A stretch of 64,000 nucleotides of DNA, taken from Ga0077548 sp964575175. Its GTDB lineage: Bacteria > Pseudomonadota > Alphaproteobacteria > Rhizobiales > Xanthobacteraceae. The translations under genes and the position numbers were made by a program. The DNA is taken from the NCBI GenBank assembly GCA_964575175.1, contig CAZNPX010000001.1, positions 70,094 through 134,093 of the forward strand, in the 5' to 3' direction. The notes beneath the pieces are model-generated. The model saw only the letters and a program-made list of their open reading frames with translations. It had not been told where the DNA came from and searched no databases. Positions 8,511-17,098 of this stretch are shown piece after piece. How positions within the stretch are numbered: the stretch's first letter is position 1; every line of letters starts with the position of its first letter.

Positions 8511-8551
8511 TTTAGAAGCATCCGAAGGTGAGGCGTTCAGTTTAGAAGCAT
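8511..8551. promoter_or_regulatory. Pair of TTTAGAAGCAT direct repeats in the AraC/receptor intergenic region
   Basis: TTTAGAAGCAT occurs at 8511-8521 and again at 8541-8551, exactly 30 bases apart (about three helical turns). Two readings fit: half-sites for the adjacent AraC-type activator, or left halves of Irr/ICE-like iron-control elements (TTTAGAA-N3-TT...) known in Rhizobiales. The rest of the 272-base gap (8441-8712) is lower in GC and holds no other gene I can support; GGGGG upstream of 8713 is the receptor ribosome site. Confidence 0.6.
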
Positions 8552-8712
8552 TGCAATCGATGCCGCGCGCGTTGTCGCACTTGGTCAAGGCTCAAACGGA
8601 ATTCGCGATTTGGCAAATGTTTTCGCTTTCGACGCGGACGGCTTACCCGGTACAGAAACAAGAAGAGAAATGAGGCGCCGAGAATCGTCTCACTGTTTAC
8701 CGGGGGCTGGTA

Positions 8713-10890
8713 ATGTTGGGTGTCGAACTGACGAAGCGCGATGCGTGGTCGCGTTACTGCGCGATCTTGGTAGCGGCGATCGGTGTTCCGCTGGTCGCGT
8801 CGCATGGAGCCGCGCAAGCGCAGAATGCGAATGTTCCGCTGGATACGGTGACCGTCGAAAATCAACAGGCGCCGAACCAGCTTCGTACCGAAGGGCAGGA
8901 CACCTATACGTCGAATGTAACCTCCGCCGGCAGCAAGAGCGTTCTCGATGTCCGCCAGGTGCCTCAGTCCGTAAGCATCGTTACGAGACAGCGGATTGAC
9001 GATCAGAACCTGACGCAGCTTGAGGAGGCGATGCGCCACACGGTCGGGATGCTGATTCTTCAGAACGACGTTGGACGCAGCAGCATCTTCTCGCGTGGTT
9101 ACGAGGTGGACGTGCTGGTCAACGGCCTGTACGCGCCGAACTCCAGCATTCTCGGTACGCAGCCGGACCTGTTCATGTTCGATCGCATCGAGGTCCTGAA
9201 AGGGCCGAGCGGTCTGTTCAACGGCGCGACCGCCGGAAACAATGCCGGACCTGGTGCGACGGTCAATCTCGTTCGCAAGCAGGCGTTGGACCGGTTCCAG
9301 TTCCTCGCGAATGTCGGCTACGGCTCATGGAACAATCTCCGTACCGAACTGGATCTCACCGGGCCGCTGAACGCCGCCAAGACGGTGCGCGCGCGCGTCG
9401 TGGGCGCATTTCAAAATCGGGAGAACTTTGTCGATTTCAACGAGAACAAGGTGTTCGTCGGCTACGGCACGATCGATTTCGACTTCACCGAGAATACGAC
9501 GCTGTCGTTGTCGGCTTGGCGGCAGGAGCGCGATATTCTGCCGTTCAACGGTTTGCCTTGGTTTGCGCCGGCGGGAAGCCCCGTTTATCCAACCGGAGCG
9601 CCGCGAAACACCTTCATCGGTGCGACGTGGAACCGCTTCGACAACCGTTCCGAAGATTACATGGCGGAGCTGACTCATAAGCTTCAAAACGGCGGCCACT
9701 GGAAAACCGCGGTCCGCTATACGGACCGCTTCATCGAATACAAATACGCGCAGGGCGGCGCAGTGAACCCGGTCACCGGAGACTTCAGCATGTCGCAGAC
9801 GGCGGGCCGCTGGTTCGAGCGTCACCTGACGGCGGATTCACACATTTCGACGCCGTTCTCCTGGTTCGGACAGACTCACAATTTTACGCTCGGCGTGGAC
9901 TACAAGCAGCACAATCTGACGCAGCTCAATGCGAGTGCCGCGGTGTTCCCGGGTCAAAACTGGTTCACCTTCAATCCTGCGGCTGTCCCCGAGCCGCCCA
10001 CCACCTGGACCGGCGCGGGAAGCAATACCCAGGATCCGACGCAGTACGGCGTCTACAGCCAGTTGCGGCTGAAGCCGGTCGAGCCGATCACGCTGATCTT
10101 CGGCGGCCGCTTCGCGTGGTACAACGCCACGGTCCGCAATGCTTTTACCGGCGCGGTTGCGAGCGATATCGAAGTGAATGCGAAGTTCGTCCCTTATGCA
10201 GGCATCGTGGTCGATCTGACGCGGAACATCTCGGCCTACGCAAGCTACACCAATGTCTTCTCGCCGCAGACCGAGATCGAGACGGCGACCGGGCAGCTCA
10301 TAGGCCCGCGTACCGGCGACCAGTTCGAGGCCGGCCTCAAGGGTTCTTTCCTGAACGGTACTTTGAATGCTTCGATCGCCGCGTTTGTTACGCAGGATAC
10401 GAACCGCGCTCTGGCCGTTCAGCCTGGACCGACATACCTGAGGGCCGACGTCGAACTGCAGGGTATAGAGGTCGAAGTCAGCGGTAAGATCACGCCGCAA
10501 TGGGAAGTCTACGGCGGCTATACCATGATCACGAACGAGTACGTGCGGGGTGCAGCCGGCGACTTCCGTCAATACCAGCCGCGCCATAGCTTCAACTTCT
10601 GGAACAAGTATACCTTCACCGACGGACCGCTCCGGAGTTTCCACGTCGGCGGCGGCATCCGTGGGATGAGCGAGTTTTATTCCGGCGCCGGCAACACCCG
10701 CGTTTGGGAAGACGGGTATGTCGTCGCCGATTTGCAGGTCGGCTACAAGTTCAACCAGAACATGAGCGCCACGTTCACGGTGACGAACCTGTTCGACGAA
10801 GTCTATTACGCCCGCGTTGGAAGCCCTGCGCTCTTCAATTTCTACGGCGAGCCGCGCGCCTTCCAGCTCAAGCTGAACACGAAATGGTAG
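8713..10890 (+). CDS. TonB-dependent ferric-siderophore receptor
   Basis: 725 residues, normal for an FhuE/FoxA-like receptor. A signal peptide ends at about HGAAQA (residue 36); a TonB-box-like DTVTV is at 44-48; the plug domain follows (VPQSVSIVTRQRI, then FDRIEVLKGPSGLFNG with GATVNLVRK). The remainder is a 22-strand barrel ending in the aromatic residue Trp (LNTKW) required for outer-membrane insertion. It imports a ferric siderophore using energy from the TonB-ExbBD genes found downstream. The exact siderophore cannot be read from sequence; a periplasmic-type esterase next door hints at an ester-linked catecholate. Confidence 0.93.
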   Translation: MLGVELTKRDAWSRYCAILVAAIGVPLVASHGAAQAQNANVPLDTVTVENQQAPNQLRTEGQDTYTSNVTSAGSKSVLDVRQVPQSVSIVTRQRIDDQNLTQLEEAMRHTVGMLILQNDVGRSSIFSRGYEVDVLVNGLYAPNSSILGTQPDLFMFDRIEVLKGPSGLFNGATAGNNAGPGATVNLVRKQALDRFQFLANVGYGSWNNLRTELDLTGPLNAAKTVRARVVGAFQNRENFVDFNENKVFVGYGTIDFDFTENTTLSLSAWRQERDILPFNGLPWFAPAGSPVYPTGAPRNTFIGATWNRFDNRSEDYMAELTHKLQNGGHWKTAVRYTDRFIEYKYAQGGAVNPVTGDFSMSQTAGRWFERHLTADSHISTPFSWFGQTHNFTLGVDYKQHNLTQLNASAAVFPGQNWFTFNPAAVPEPPTTWTGAGSNTQDPTQYGVYSQLRLKPVEPITLIFGGRFAWYNATVRNAFTGAVASDIEVNAKFVPYAGIVVDLTRNISAYASYTNVFSPQTEIETATGQLIGPRTGDQFEAGLKGSFLNGTLNASIAAFVTQDTNRALAVQPGPTYLRADVELQGIEVEVSGKITPQWEVYGGYTMITNEYVRGAAGDFRQYQPRHSFNFWNKYTFTDGPLRSFHVGGGIRGMSEFYSGAGNTRVWEDGYVVADLQVGYKFNQNMSATFTVTNLFDEVYYARVGSPALFNFYGEPRAFQLKLNTKW

Positions 10891-11873
10891 ATCGCGCCGT
10901 CAGGAGCACGACAGACTTCCGTTGCCAGTCCCCGGGCGCTGCCCGGGGGCTGCTTGTTTTCGCCATGGCGTTGATGGGGCTGGTCGCCTATTCGGCAAGT
11001 CCCTCGGCGCAATCGCCGGCGCCGGTTTCGGTCTCGCTCGCGAATGTCGAGCAGCGAACCGTGATCGCGAAGAACGGCGCCGAGTATCGGGTCTTTATCG
11101 TCAAGCCGAAATCGCCGCCGCCGGCATCGGGCTATCCGGTGCTCTATGCGCTCGACGGCAATTCGACGCTCGGCTTCTTTTCGAATCTCAGCGCGGCGCA
11201 TATCGGCCGGGACGATCTTTCGGGGTTCGTGCCGGGGTTGATCGTCTCCATCGGCTATCCGGCCGACCAGATGTTCGATATGCGGCGCCGGTCCATGGAC
11301 TACACGCCGCACCGGGCGACGCCCGATAGCGGCACCTATCTGAAGCCGGAGTACACCGGCGGCGCTGACGCTTTCCTTGCGTTCCTTGAACATGAGTTGA
11401 AGCCGGCCATCGAGCGGGACTTCAAGATCAATGCGCAGAAGCAGGCGCTTTACGGACACTCCTTCGGCGGATTGTTTACGCTGCATGTCCTGTTCACGAA
11501 GCCCGCGCTGTTCCAGACCTACATCGCGGCGAGCCCGTCGATCTGGTGGGCGGATCGCGGCATTCTGCAATCGCGCGATCGCTTTCTGGAAGGCAAACCG
11601 CAGCTTGCCAGAAAGCGCCTGCTTATTCTTGTGGGCGGTCTCGAGCAGGAACTCGCGCCGCATCAAGCGAAGGCGAAGGACGCGGCAGAGATCGCCGCGC
11701 GCCTGAAAGCGCGCCGCATGGTTTCCGATGCCCGCGACCTGCGCGACGGTTTCGCGCCGCTTGCCGCCAACGGGCTGCAATTGCAATTCGAAGAAGTTGC
11801 GGGCGAGAGCCACAACTCCGTCATTCCGTATTCCGTCATCAAGGCATTTCGTTTTGCCTTCAGCGTCCAGTGA
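10884..11873 (+). CDS. Exported alpha/beta-hydrolase, siderophore esterase type (IroE/PfeE-like)
   Basis: 329 residues; ATG 10884 overlaps the receptor stop by seven bases. A hydrophobic stretch (GLLVFAMALMGLVAYSASPSA) in the first 45 residues predicts export or membrane anchoring. The hydrolase domain has YPVLYALDGN, the nucleophile elbow YGHSFGGLF and ASPSIWWADRGIL, the pattern of the Fes/IroE esterase family. A late His (GESHNSVI) completes the triad. Periplasmic members such as IroE and PfeE hydrolyse enterobactin-like siderophores to help release iron. Immediately followed by the siderophore-binding protein gene. Confidence 0.85.
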   Translation: MVDRAVRSTTDFRCQSPGAARGLLVFAMALMGLVAYSASPSAQSPAPVSVSLANVEQRTVIAKNGAEYRVFIVKPKSPPPASGYPVLYALDGNSTLGFFSNLSAAHIGRDDLSGFVPGLIVSIGYPADQMFDMRRRSMDYTPHRATPDSGTYLKPEYTGGADAFLAFLEHELKPAIERDFKINAQKQALYGHSFGGLFTLHVLFTKPALFQTYIAASPSIWWADRGILQSRDRFLEGKPQLARKRLLILVGGLEQELAPHQAKAKDAAEIAARLKARRMVSDARDLRDGFAPLAANGLQLQFEEVAGESHNSVIPYSVIKAFRFAFSVQ

Positions 11874-11882
11874 GGAGTTGCC

Positions 11883-13007
11883 ATGAAGCTGTTTCGGGGC
11901 TCGCGAATGAACATGCTGATAGCGGCAGCGCTTTTCGTGTTGGCGCCGCATGGGGTCAGCGCGCAGCAGCAGCAGATCATGCTGACCGATATCGCGGGGA
12001 GGACGGTGACCGTTACCGTGCCCGTGCGCCATGTCGTTCTCGGTGAAGGACGGCAGTTGAACGCGCTTGCGCTGCTGTACAAGGATCCCGTCAGCCTCGT
12101 AGCCGGCTGGCTTGGCGATTTGAAGCGGCTCGATGTGAAGACTTACGAGCTGTTTCAGAAATCGAACCCGGCAATCGATAAAATTCCGCTGATCGGGATT
12201 ACGAATGAAAGCACGTTCTCGGTGGAGAAGGCGCTCGCGCTGAAGCCCGATGTCGCGATCTTCAGCGGCGGCCACGGCCCTTCGAAGCGATCCGCGGAAG
12301 CGGTAAAGCAGCTCGAAGCCGCGGGAACCCCCGTCGTGTTTATCGATTTTCACGACCAGCCGTTGCAGAACAGCGTCAAGAGCATCGAAATTCTCGGCAA
12401 GCTTCTGGGACAGGAGCAGAAGGCAAAGGCCTTTATCGAGTTCTATCAGTCGCGCCTCGACCGCATTTCCAAGCGGCTTGCCGAGGCGAAGCCGGTTCGC
12501 CCCACGGTCTTCCTGCATATGCATGCCAGGCTTTGGGAATGTTGCCCGTCTGCCGGCACGGGCAATCTCGGCGACTATATAAATTTCGTCGGCGGGCAGA
12601 ATATTGCAGCTGACGTGCTGCCGGGGCCGACAGGGCAGATCAATCTCGAATACGTCATTCAGCGCAATCCGCAGGTTTATATCGCCACCGGCGGCGCGCA
12701 TGCCATCGGGCGCGGGCTTGCGATCGGCACCTTCGTATCGGAAGAGGATGCGCGCAAGGCGCTGTCCCTGATCGCGGCTGAAAAAGGCATCAGCGAGCTT
12801 GCCGCGATTTCAAATGGCAGGGTCCACGGACTCTGGCATCACTTCTATAATTCGCCGCTGAACATCATCGCCATCGAAGTCTTTGCGAAATGGATTCATC
12901 CGGAGCTGTTCGCGGATATCGATCCGAAGCAGACGCTGGCGGAGCTGAACGAAAAATTCCTGTCTGTCCCCTTTACGGGGACCTATTGGGTTTCGCTATC
13001 GCCCTAA
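11883..13007 (+). CDS. Siderophore/iron ABC transporter substrate-binding protein (FecB/FepB type)
   Basis: 374 residues with a Sec signal ending in GVSA (residues 1-27). The class III binding-protein fold is indicated by ITNESTFSVEKALALKPDVAIF around residues 105-125, the long linker-helix region, and ISNGRVHGLWHHFYNSPLNIIAIEVFAKW near the C-terminus. It collects the ferric siderophore in the periplasm after the TonB-dependent step and hands it to the FecCD-type permease encoded next. It is somewhat longer than typical (about 320) because of the segment around residues 200-240 (HARLWECCPSAGTGN). Confidence 0.9.
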   Translation: MKLFRGSRMNMLIAAALFVLAPHGVSAQQQQIMLTDIAGRTVTVTVPVRHVVLGEGRQLNALALLYKDPVSLVAGWLGDLKRLDVKTYELFQKSNPAIDKIPLIGITNESTFSVEKALALKPDVAIFSGGHGPSKRSAEAVKQLEAAGTPVVFIDFHDQPLQNSVKSIEILGKLLGQEQKAKAFIEFYQSRLDRISKRLAEAKPVRPTVFLHMHARLWECCPSAGTGNLGDYINFVGGQNIAADVLPGPTGQINLEYVIQRNPQVYIATGGAHAIGRGLAIGTFVSEEDARKALSLIAAEKGISELAAISNGRVHGLWHHFYNSPLNIIAIEVFAKWIHPELFADIDPKQTLAELNEKFLSVPFTGTYWVSLSP

Positions 13008-13046
13008 CCCTGCAAATGTAGCAAGCCAGTTCTGACGGGGCGTAGC

Positions 13047-14105
13047 GTGTTACCGGACCAGCAAGCAACCACGGAAATATTGCAAAGTTATCGCGGGCTG
13101 CAGCGCAAGCGCCTGCTGCTGCTTGCAGTATTGCTGCTTGCCGCCGCGCTTGCCTTTTCGACCGACCTCCTGACCGGGCCTTCGGAGTTGTCCGCCTTGA
13201 AGGCATGGCAGGGCATCTGGTGGCCGGAGTCTCTCTCGCGCACGGAAAACGTCATCCTTTGGCACGTGCGGATGCCGGCCGCGGTGATGGCGATCCTCGT
13301 CGGCGTTGCGCTCGCGCTTGCGGGCGCGGAAATGCAGACCATTCTGGACAATCCGCTGGCGAGCCCGTTCACGCTCGGGGTTTCGCATGCTGCGGCTTTC
13401 GGCGCCGCCATCGGGATTGTCATCGGCGCGGGGATTCCCGCGGTGCCGCTGAACTGGACGATCTCGGTCAACGCATTCGTTTTTGCCTTCGCATCGACGC
13501 TGCTGCTCCAGTTCGTCGCGCGCCTGCTCGGCGCTAGCGCGCAGACGCTGGTCCTGTTCGGCATCGCCATGTTCTTCACCTTCGAGGCGCTGGTGAAGCT
13601 GATGCAGTTCATCGCGAGCGAGCAGGCGCTCCAGCAGCTCGTCTTCTGGACCATGGGCAATCTTGCCCGCGCGGATTGGACGAAGATTTCCTATCTCGCC
13701 TGCGCCATCGTGCTGGTTGCGCCCTTCACCTGGTTTTCGAGCTGGCAGATGACGGCGCTTCGCCTCGGCGACGAGCGCGCCAAGAGTTTCGGGGTGAGGG
13801 TGGAGCGCTTGCGGCTGCTTTCGCTGCTGCGGGTCGCGATTCTTACGTCCTTCGCCGTTTCCTTCGTCGGCACCATCGGCTTTATCGGCCTGGTCGCGCC
13901 GCATATCGGACGGATGCTGGTGGGAGAGGATCACCGTTTTCTGTTTCCGGCGAGTGCGCTGGCGGGTGCATTTCTCATGTCCGCCGCATCGGTCGCGAGC
14001 AAGACGCTGCTGCATGGCGTGATCGTGCCGATCGGCATCGTGACTGCGCTGATCGGCGTGCCGTTCTTTGTCTCGCTGGTGCTGCGGCGGCGGAACCCGT
14101 CATGA
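13047..14105 (+). CDS. FecCD-type siderophore ABC transporter permease
   Basis: 352 residues with about ten membrane helices, the usual size for FecCD permeases. The family signature RMPAAVMAILVGVALALAGA is near residue 75, and the coupling-loop motif GFIGLVAPHIGRMLVGEDHR near 290. GTG 13047 is chosen because GACGGGG lies six bases upstream. The protein makes the inner-membrane channel, as a homodimer since only one FecCD gene is present. Its stop overlaps the ATPase start as ATGA. Confidence 0.93.
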   Translation: MLPDQQATTEILQSYRGLQRKRLLLLAVLLLAAALAFSTDLLTGPSELSALKAWQGIWWPESLSRTENVILWHVRMPAAVMAILVGVALALAGAEMQTILDNPLASPFTLGVSHAAAFGAAIGIVIGAGIPAVPLNWTISVNAFVFAFASTLLLQFVARLLGASAQTLVLFGIAMFFTFEALVKLMQFIASEQALQQLVFWTMGNLARADWTKISYLACAIVLVAPFTWFSSWQMTALRLGDERAKSFGVRVERLRLLSLLRVAILTSFAVSFVGTIGFIGLVAPHIGRMLVGEDHRFLFPASALAGAFLMSAASVASKTLLHGVIVPIGIVTALIGVPFFVSLVLRRRNPS

Positions 14106-14884
14106 CCAAAACGCTTTCGATCGAGAAGTTGGTGACGGGCTACAAGAAGCGCATCGTGCTGCCCGATTTTTCCGCCGCAGGAATTCGCTCCGGCGAGATC
14201 GTTGCATTGGCCGGCCCGAACGGGGCGGGGAAGTCCACCTTGCTGCGCGCCATCGCGGGTCTCATTCCCGCCGAAGGCAGGGTTCTGCTCGACGGGCAGA
14301 ACCTGCTTGCGCAGTCGCTGCGCGAGCGTTCGAAGTCCATCGTCTTCATGCCCCAGAGCTTGCCGCAGGCGACGAACCTGCTCGCGATCGAGACGGTGCT
14401 GAGTGCGCTGAATGTTTCTTCGACGAATGCGGCTTCCGGAAATTCGTCGCGGCAGGACAAAGCGCTCGCAGCGCTCGCCCGCGTCGGTGCCTCGGAGCAG
14501 GCGCTCGAACCGATCGATCGCCTGTCCGGCGGGCAGCGGCAGTTGATCGCGATTGCGCAGGCAATCGTGCGCGATCCGGCGCTCATGCTGCTCGACGAGC
14601 CGACAAGCGCGCTGGACCTGCGAAACCAGCTCGAGGTCATGTCGATCGTTCGCGACCTAGCCAGCGAGGGCCGTATCGTCATCGTCGTGATGCACGATCT
14701 TTCGCTTGCAGCGCGCTGGGCGGATCGCATCCTGCTGCTGCATCGGGGAAAACTCGTAACCGACGGCAAGCCTGAAGATGCCATCACGCCCGCGACGCTT
14801 GCCGCCGCTTATGGCGTGCATGCGCGCGTCGAGCGATGCAGCAAAGGCTTTCTCCATGTCGTCGCAGATACGCCGACATCGTAA
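14102..14884 (+). CDS. Siderophore ABC transporter ATP-binding protein (FecE/FhuC type)
   Basis: 260 residues. Walker A GPNGAGKST (near residue 40), signature LSGGQRQLIAIAQAI (near 143), Walker B LMLLDEPTSALD, and switch VMHDLSLAARWADR, all typical of FecE/FhuC ATPases. It energises the FecCD-type permease whose gene overlaps it by four bases. There is an uncommon insert-like Ser/Asn-rich stretch near residues 101-116 (NVSSTNAASGNSSRQ). Confidence 0.93.
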   Translation: MTKTLSIEKLVTGYKKRIVLPDFSAAGIRSGEIVALAGPNGAGKSTLLRAIAGLIPAEGRVLLDGQNLLAQSLRERSKSIVFMPQSLPQATNLLAIETVLSALNVSSTNAASGNSSRQDKALAALARVGASEQALEPIDRLSGGQRQLIAIAQAIVRDPALMLLDEPTSALDLRNQLEVMSIVRDLASEGRIVIVVMHDLSLAARWADRILLLHRGKLVTDGKPEDAITPATLAAAYGVHARVERCSKGFLHVVADTPTS

Positions 14885-14900
14885 CGAACCGGATCAGCGA

Positions 14901-15752
14901 ATGCAGATTTTGAAAACCAGCCCGGCATCGCGTCAGCAACGCTACAATGGTATTCGCGTATTGCGCGTCTTGCGAAGCGAAATGCTCACGCCGAAAATGA
15001 AGCGCGTGATTGTCGGCGGCGACGAGATCGAGGGTTTCGGCAAGGGCCCCAACATCAAGCTCCTGTTTCCGCCGAAGCATCTTGCGGAGCCCGAGTGGCC
15101 CGTCACGGGGCAGGATGGACGCGCGGTCTGGCCGGATGAAGGCCGCCGCCCCGCGGTCAGGACTTACAGCGTCAGTCATTACGATCAGTCCGCGGGCGAA
15201 CTCGCGATCGACTTCGTGCTTCACGGCAAGGACGGGCCTGCCGCGAACTGGGCGCGCGACGCCAAGCGCGACGATCTCGTTGGCGTGGGCGGGCCGGGCG
15301 GCAGGGGATTGCGGGAGTCGGAGTGGTATCTGTTTGCCGGCGATCAGAGCGCGCTCCCGGCCATCGCGAACATGCTCGCCGCATTACCTCCAGACGCGAA
15401 GGGAACGGCGTTCATTGAGATCCCCGGACCGGAGGAGGAGCGGACGCTTCTAAGCCCCGCGGCGGTGGAGATCATCTGGCTGCATCGCGGCGCTCTCGAA
15501 GCAGGCAGGAACAGCCTGCTGGTGGATGCGGTTCGCTCGGTGACATGGCCTGCCGGAGAAACGGCGTTTGCGTGGATTGCCGGGGAGTCTTCGAGCGTGC
15601 GCGCTTTGCGCGCATATGTGCGGGACGACCTGAAGATGGACCGCAGGCAGTTTCTGGCCATCGGCTACTGGCGGCTCGGGCTCAGCGAAACGGCCTACAA
15701 GCAGGCGTTCAACAACGACCGCGACGAAGACTACTTCAAAGGCGCTTTTTAG
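14901..15752 (+). CDS. Siderophore-interacting protein / ferric-siderophore reductase (ViuB family)
   Basis: 283 residues. The ferredoxin-reductase-like fold has the FAD motif RTYSV near residue 93 and the DFVLHGKDGPAANWA and VGVGGPGGRG segments that define siderophore-interacting proteins. These cytoplasmic flavoproteins reduce Fe(III) in the imported complex so that iron is released. ATG 14901 begins the conserved part and sits 16 bases after the ATPase stop. The N-terminal sequence before QRYNGIRVLRV is unremarkable. With this gene the pathway from outer membrane to cytoplasmic iron release is complete. Confidence 0.88.
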   Translation: MQILKTSPASRQQRYNGIRVLRVLRSEMLTPKMKRVIVGGDEIEGFGKGPNIKLLFPPKHLAEPEWPVTGQDGRAVWPDEGRRPAVRTYSVSHYDQSAGELAIDFVLHGKDGPAANWARDAKRDDLVGVGGPGGRGLRESEWYLFAGDQSALPAIANMLAALPPDAKGTAFIEIPGPEEERTLLSPAAVEIIWLHRGALEAGRNSLLVDAVRSVTWPAGETAFAWIAGESSSVRALRAYVRDDLKMDRRQFLAIGYWRLGLSETAYKQAFNNDRDEDYFKGAF

Positions 15753-15833
15753 AGTCGCTCTTATCTATAGCTCTCCAGTCGACTCGAATAGTCAAACCGA
15801 CTAACGGTTCCTGAGAATATTGGTAACGCGGCA

Positions 15834-16673
15834 ATGAAAACAAAAACAGAAAATAGAGCTTCTCTTTCAATGCACTGGGGGCTTCGCGGGCTGGCGGCGC
15901 TGCCGGTTCTCGTGACCGCAAGCGCGGCTTTGGCACAAACCAGCGAGACCCCGCCGCCTGCGGCCGTGGCCACGTTGCCGCATGATCTTTCGCCGTGGGG
16001 AATGTTTCTCCAGGCGGATCTTGTCGTCAAAGCCGTGATCGTGGGATTGATCTTCGCGTCTCTGGTCACCTGGACGATCTGGCTGGCGAAGGGCATCGAA
16101 CTGGTGGCGGCAAAGCGCCGGGAACGTCGGGCCGCGAACAGCGTGCGCAACGCAAGCACGCTGGCCGATGCGGCCGCCTTCCAGAAAGTCAACGAGAGCA
16201 TTGTCGGCAGACTCGTCGAGGCGGCGCGGTCGGAAGTGCAGCGCTCCGAGGGAATGAGCGAGGATGGCGTGAAGGAGCGCGCAGCCATCGCGCTTTCGCG
16301 CATCGAGATTCGTGCCGGGCGGTCGATGACGCGCGGCACCGGGCTGCTCGCCACCATCGGCGCCACGGCGCCGTTCGTCGGGCTGTTCGGCACGGTCTGG
16401 GGCATCATGAATTCGTTCGTCGCCATCAGCCATTCCAAGACCACCAATCTCGCCGTGGTGGCGCCGGGCATCGCCGAAGCGCTGCTCGCGACCGCGGTCG
16501 GACTGTTCGCGGCGATCCCCGCCGTCATTATCTATAACGTCTTCGCGCGGGCGATCGCCGGCTATCGCGCGGTGCTGGCCGATGCTTCGGCCGAAGTGCT
16601 CCAGCATCTGTCGCGCGACCTCGACTTGAACAGGCAGGCAGGAGCGGGCGCAGGCAAACGCGGGCGAGAATAA
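15834..16673 (+). CDS. exbB: TonB-system proton channel subunit ExbB
   Basis: 279 residues. A signal-like N-terminus (LRGLAALPVLVTASAALA) is followed by a periplasmic stretch and the MotA/TolQ/ExbB domain with three membrane helices: about 55-80 (VVKAVIVGLIFASLVTWTIW), 165-190 (GLLATIGATAPFVGLFGTVW) and 205-235. Together with ExbD it converts the proton gradient into movement of TonB. The cleaved N-terminal extension is typical of the alphaproteobacterial/Pseudomonas ExbB form. The 81-base gap before it (15753-15833) contains GACT/AGTC repeats of unknown meaning and may hold its own promoter. Confidence 0.93.
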   Translation: MKTKTENRASLSMHWGLRGLAALPVLVTASAALAQTSETPPPAAVATLPHDLSPWGMFLQADLVVKAVIVGLIFASLVTWTIWLAKGIELVAAKRRERRAANSVRNASTLADAAAFQKVNESIVGRLVEAARSEVQRSEGMSEDGVKERAAIALSRIEIRAGRSMTRGTGLLATIGATAPFVGLFGTVWGIMNSFVAISHSKTTNLAVVAPGIAEALLATAVGLFAAIPAVIIYNVFARAIAGYRAVLADASAEVLQHLSRDLDLNRQAGAGAGKRGRE

Positions 16674-16675
16674 TC

Positions 16676-17098
16676 ATGGCGATGATGCAAAATCGCGCCG
16701 GAGAAGACTCCGTCGAAGAACTCAGCGAAATCAACGTCACGCCTTTCATCGACGTGATGCTGGTTCTGCTGATTATCTTCATGGTCGCGGCGCCGCTTTC
16801 CACTGTGGACGTCGCGGTCGATCTGCCGACGTCCAATGCGGAACCGCAGCAGCGGCCCGACAAGCTCATCTATCTCACGGTGAAAAACGACCTGACGCTC
16901 TCCATCGAAAACGACGGGGTGGACCGGGCTGCCTTGCGCGCCGAACTCGACAAGCGCAGCGAGAACAATCACCAGCAAAGAATCTTTCTGCGCGCCGATC
17001 AGGCCGTGCCCTATGGCGAGATCATGAAAGTCATGAATCTGCTGCGCGAGGCGGGCTACCTGAAAATCGCGCTGGTGGGACTGGAAGCCGCAAAATGA
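16676..17098 (+). CDS. exbD: TonB-system subunit ExbD
   Basis: 140 residues. One N-terminal membrane helix contains the essential Asp in INVTPFIDVMLVLLIIFMV (the FID motif, about residues 20-38), followed by the periplasmic domain (IFLRADQAVPYGEIMKVMNL). It pairs with ExbB as the proton-driven stator. It starts three bases after the exbB stop and its stop overlaps the tonB ATG. Confidence 0.94.
   Translation: MAMMQNRAGEDSVEELSEINVTPFIDVMLVLLIIFMVAAPLSTVDVAVDLPTSNAEPQQRPDKLIYLTVKNDLTLSIENDGVDRAALRAELDKRSENNHQQRIFLRADQAVPYGEIMKVMNLLREAGYLKIALVGLEAAK

Noticed and set aside
8419..8673. 84-codon plus-strand ORF between the AraC-type gene and the receptor
   Set aside because: Overlaps the regulatory repeats, lacks a ribosome site and has no family resemblance.
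8552..8712. Fur box upstream of the siderophore receptor
   Set aside because: No 19-base GATAATGATAATCATTATC-like sequence is present; the TTTAGAAGCAT repeats are the better regulatory candidates.
10842..12701. 619-codon minus-strand frame
   Set aside because: Antisense to the siderophore esterase and binding-protein genes, which have full family signatures.
15777..15793. AGTCGACT palindrome and GACT/AGTC repeats before exbB
   Set aside because: Too short to separate from chance; no known iron-regulator consensus fits.
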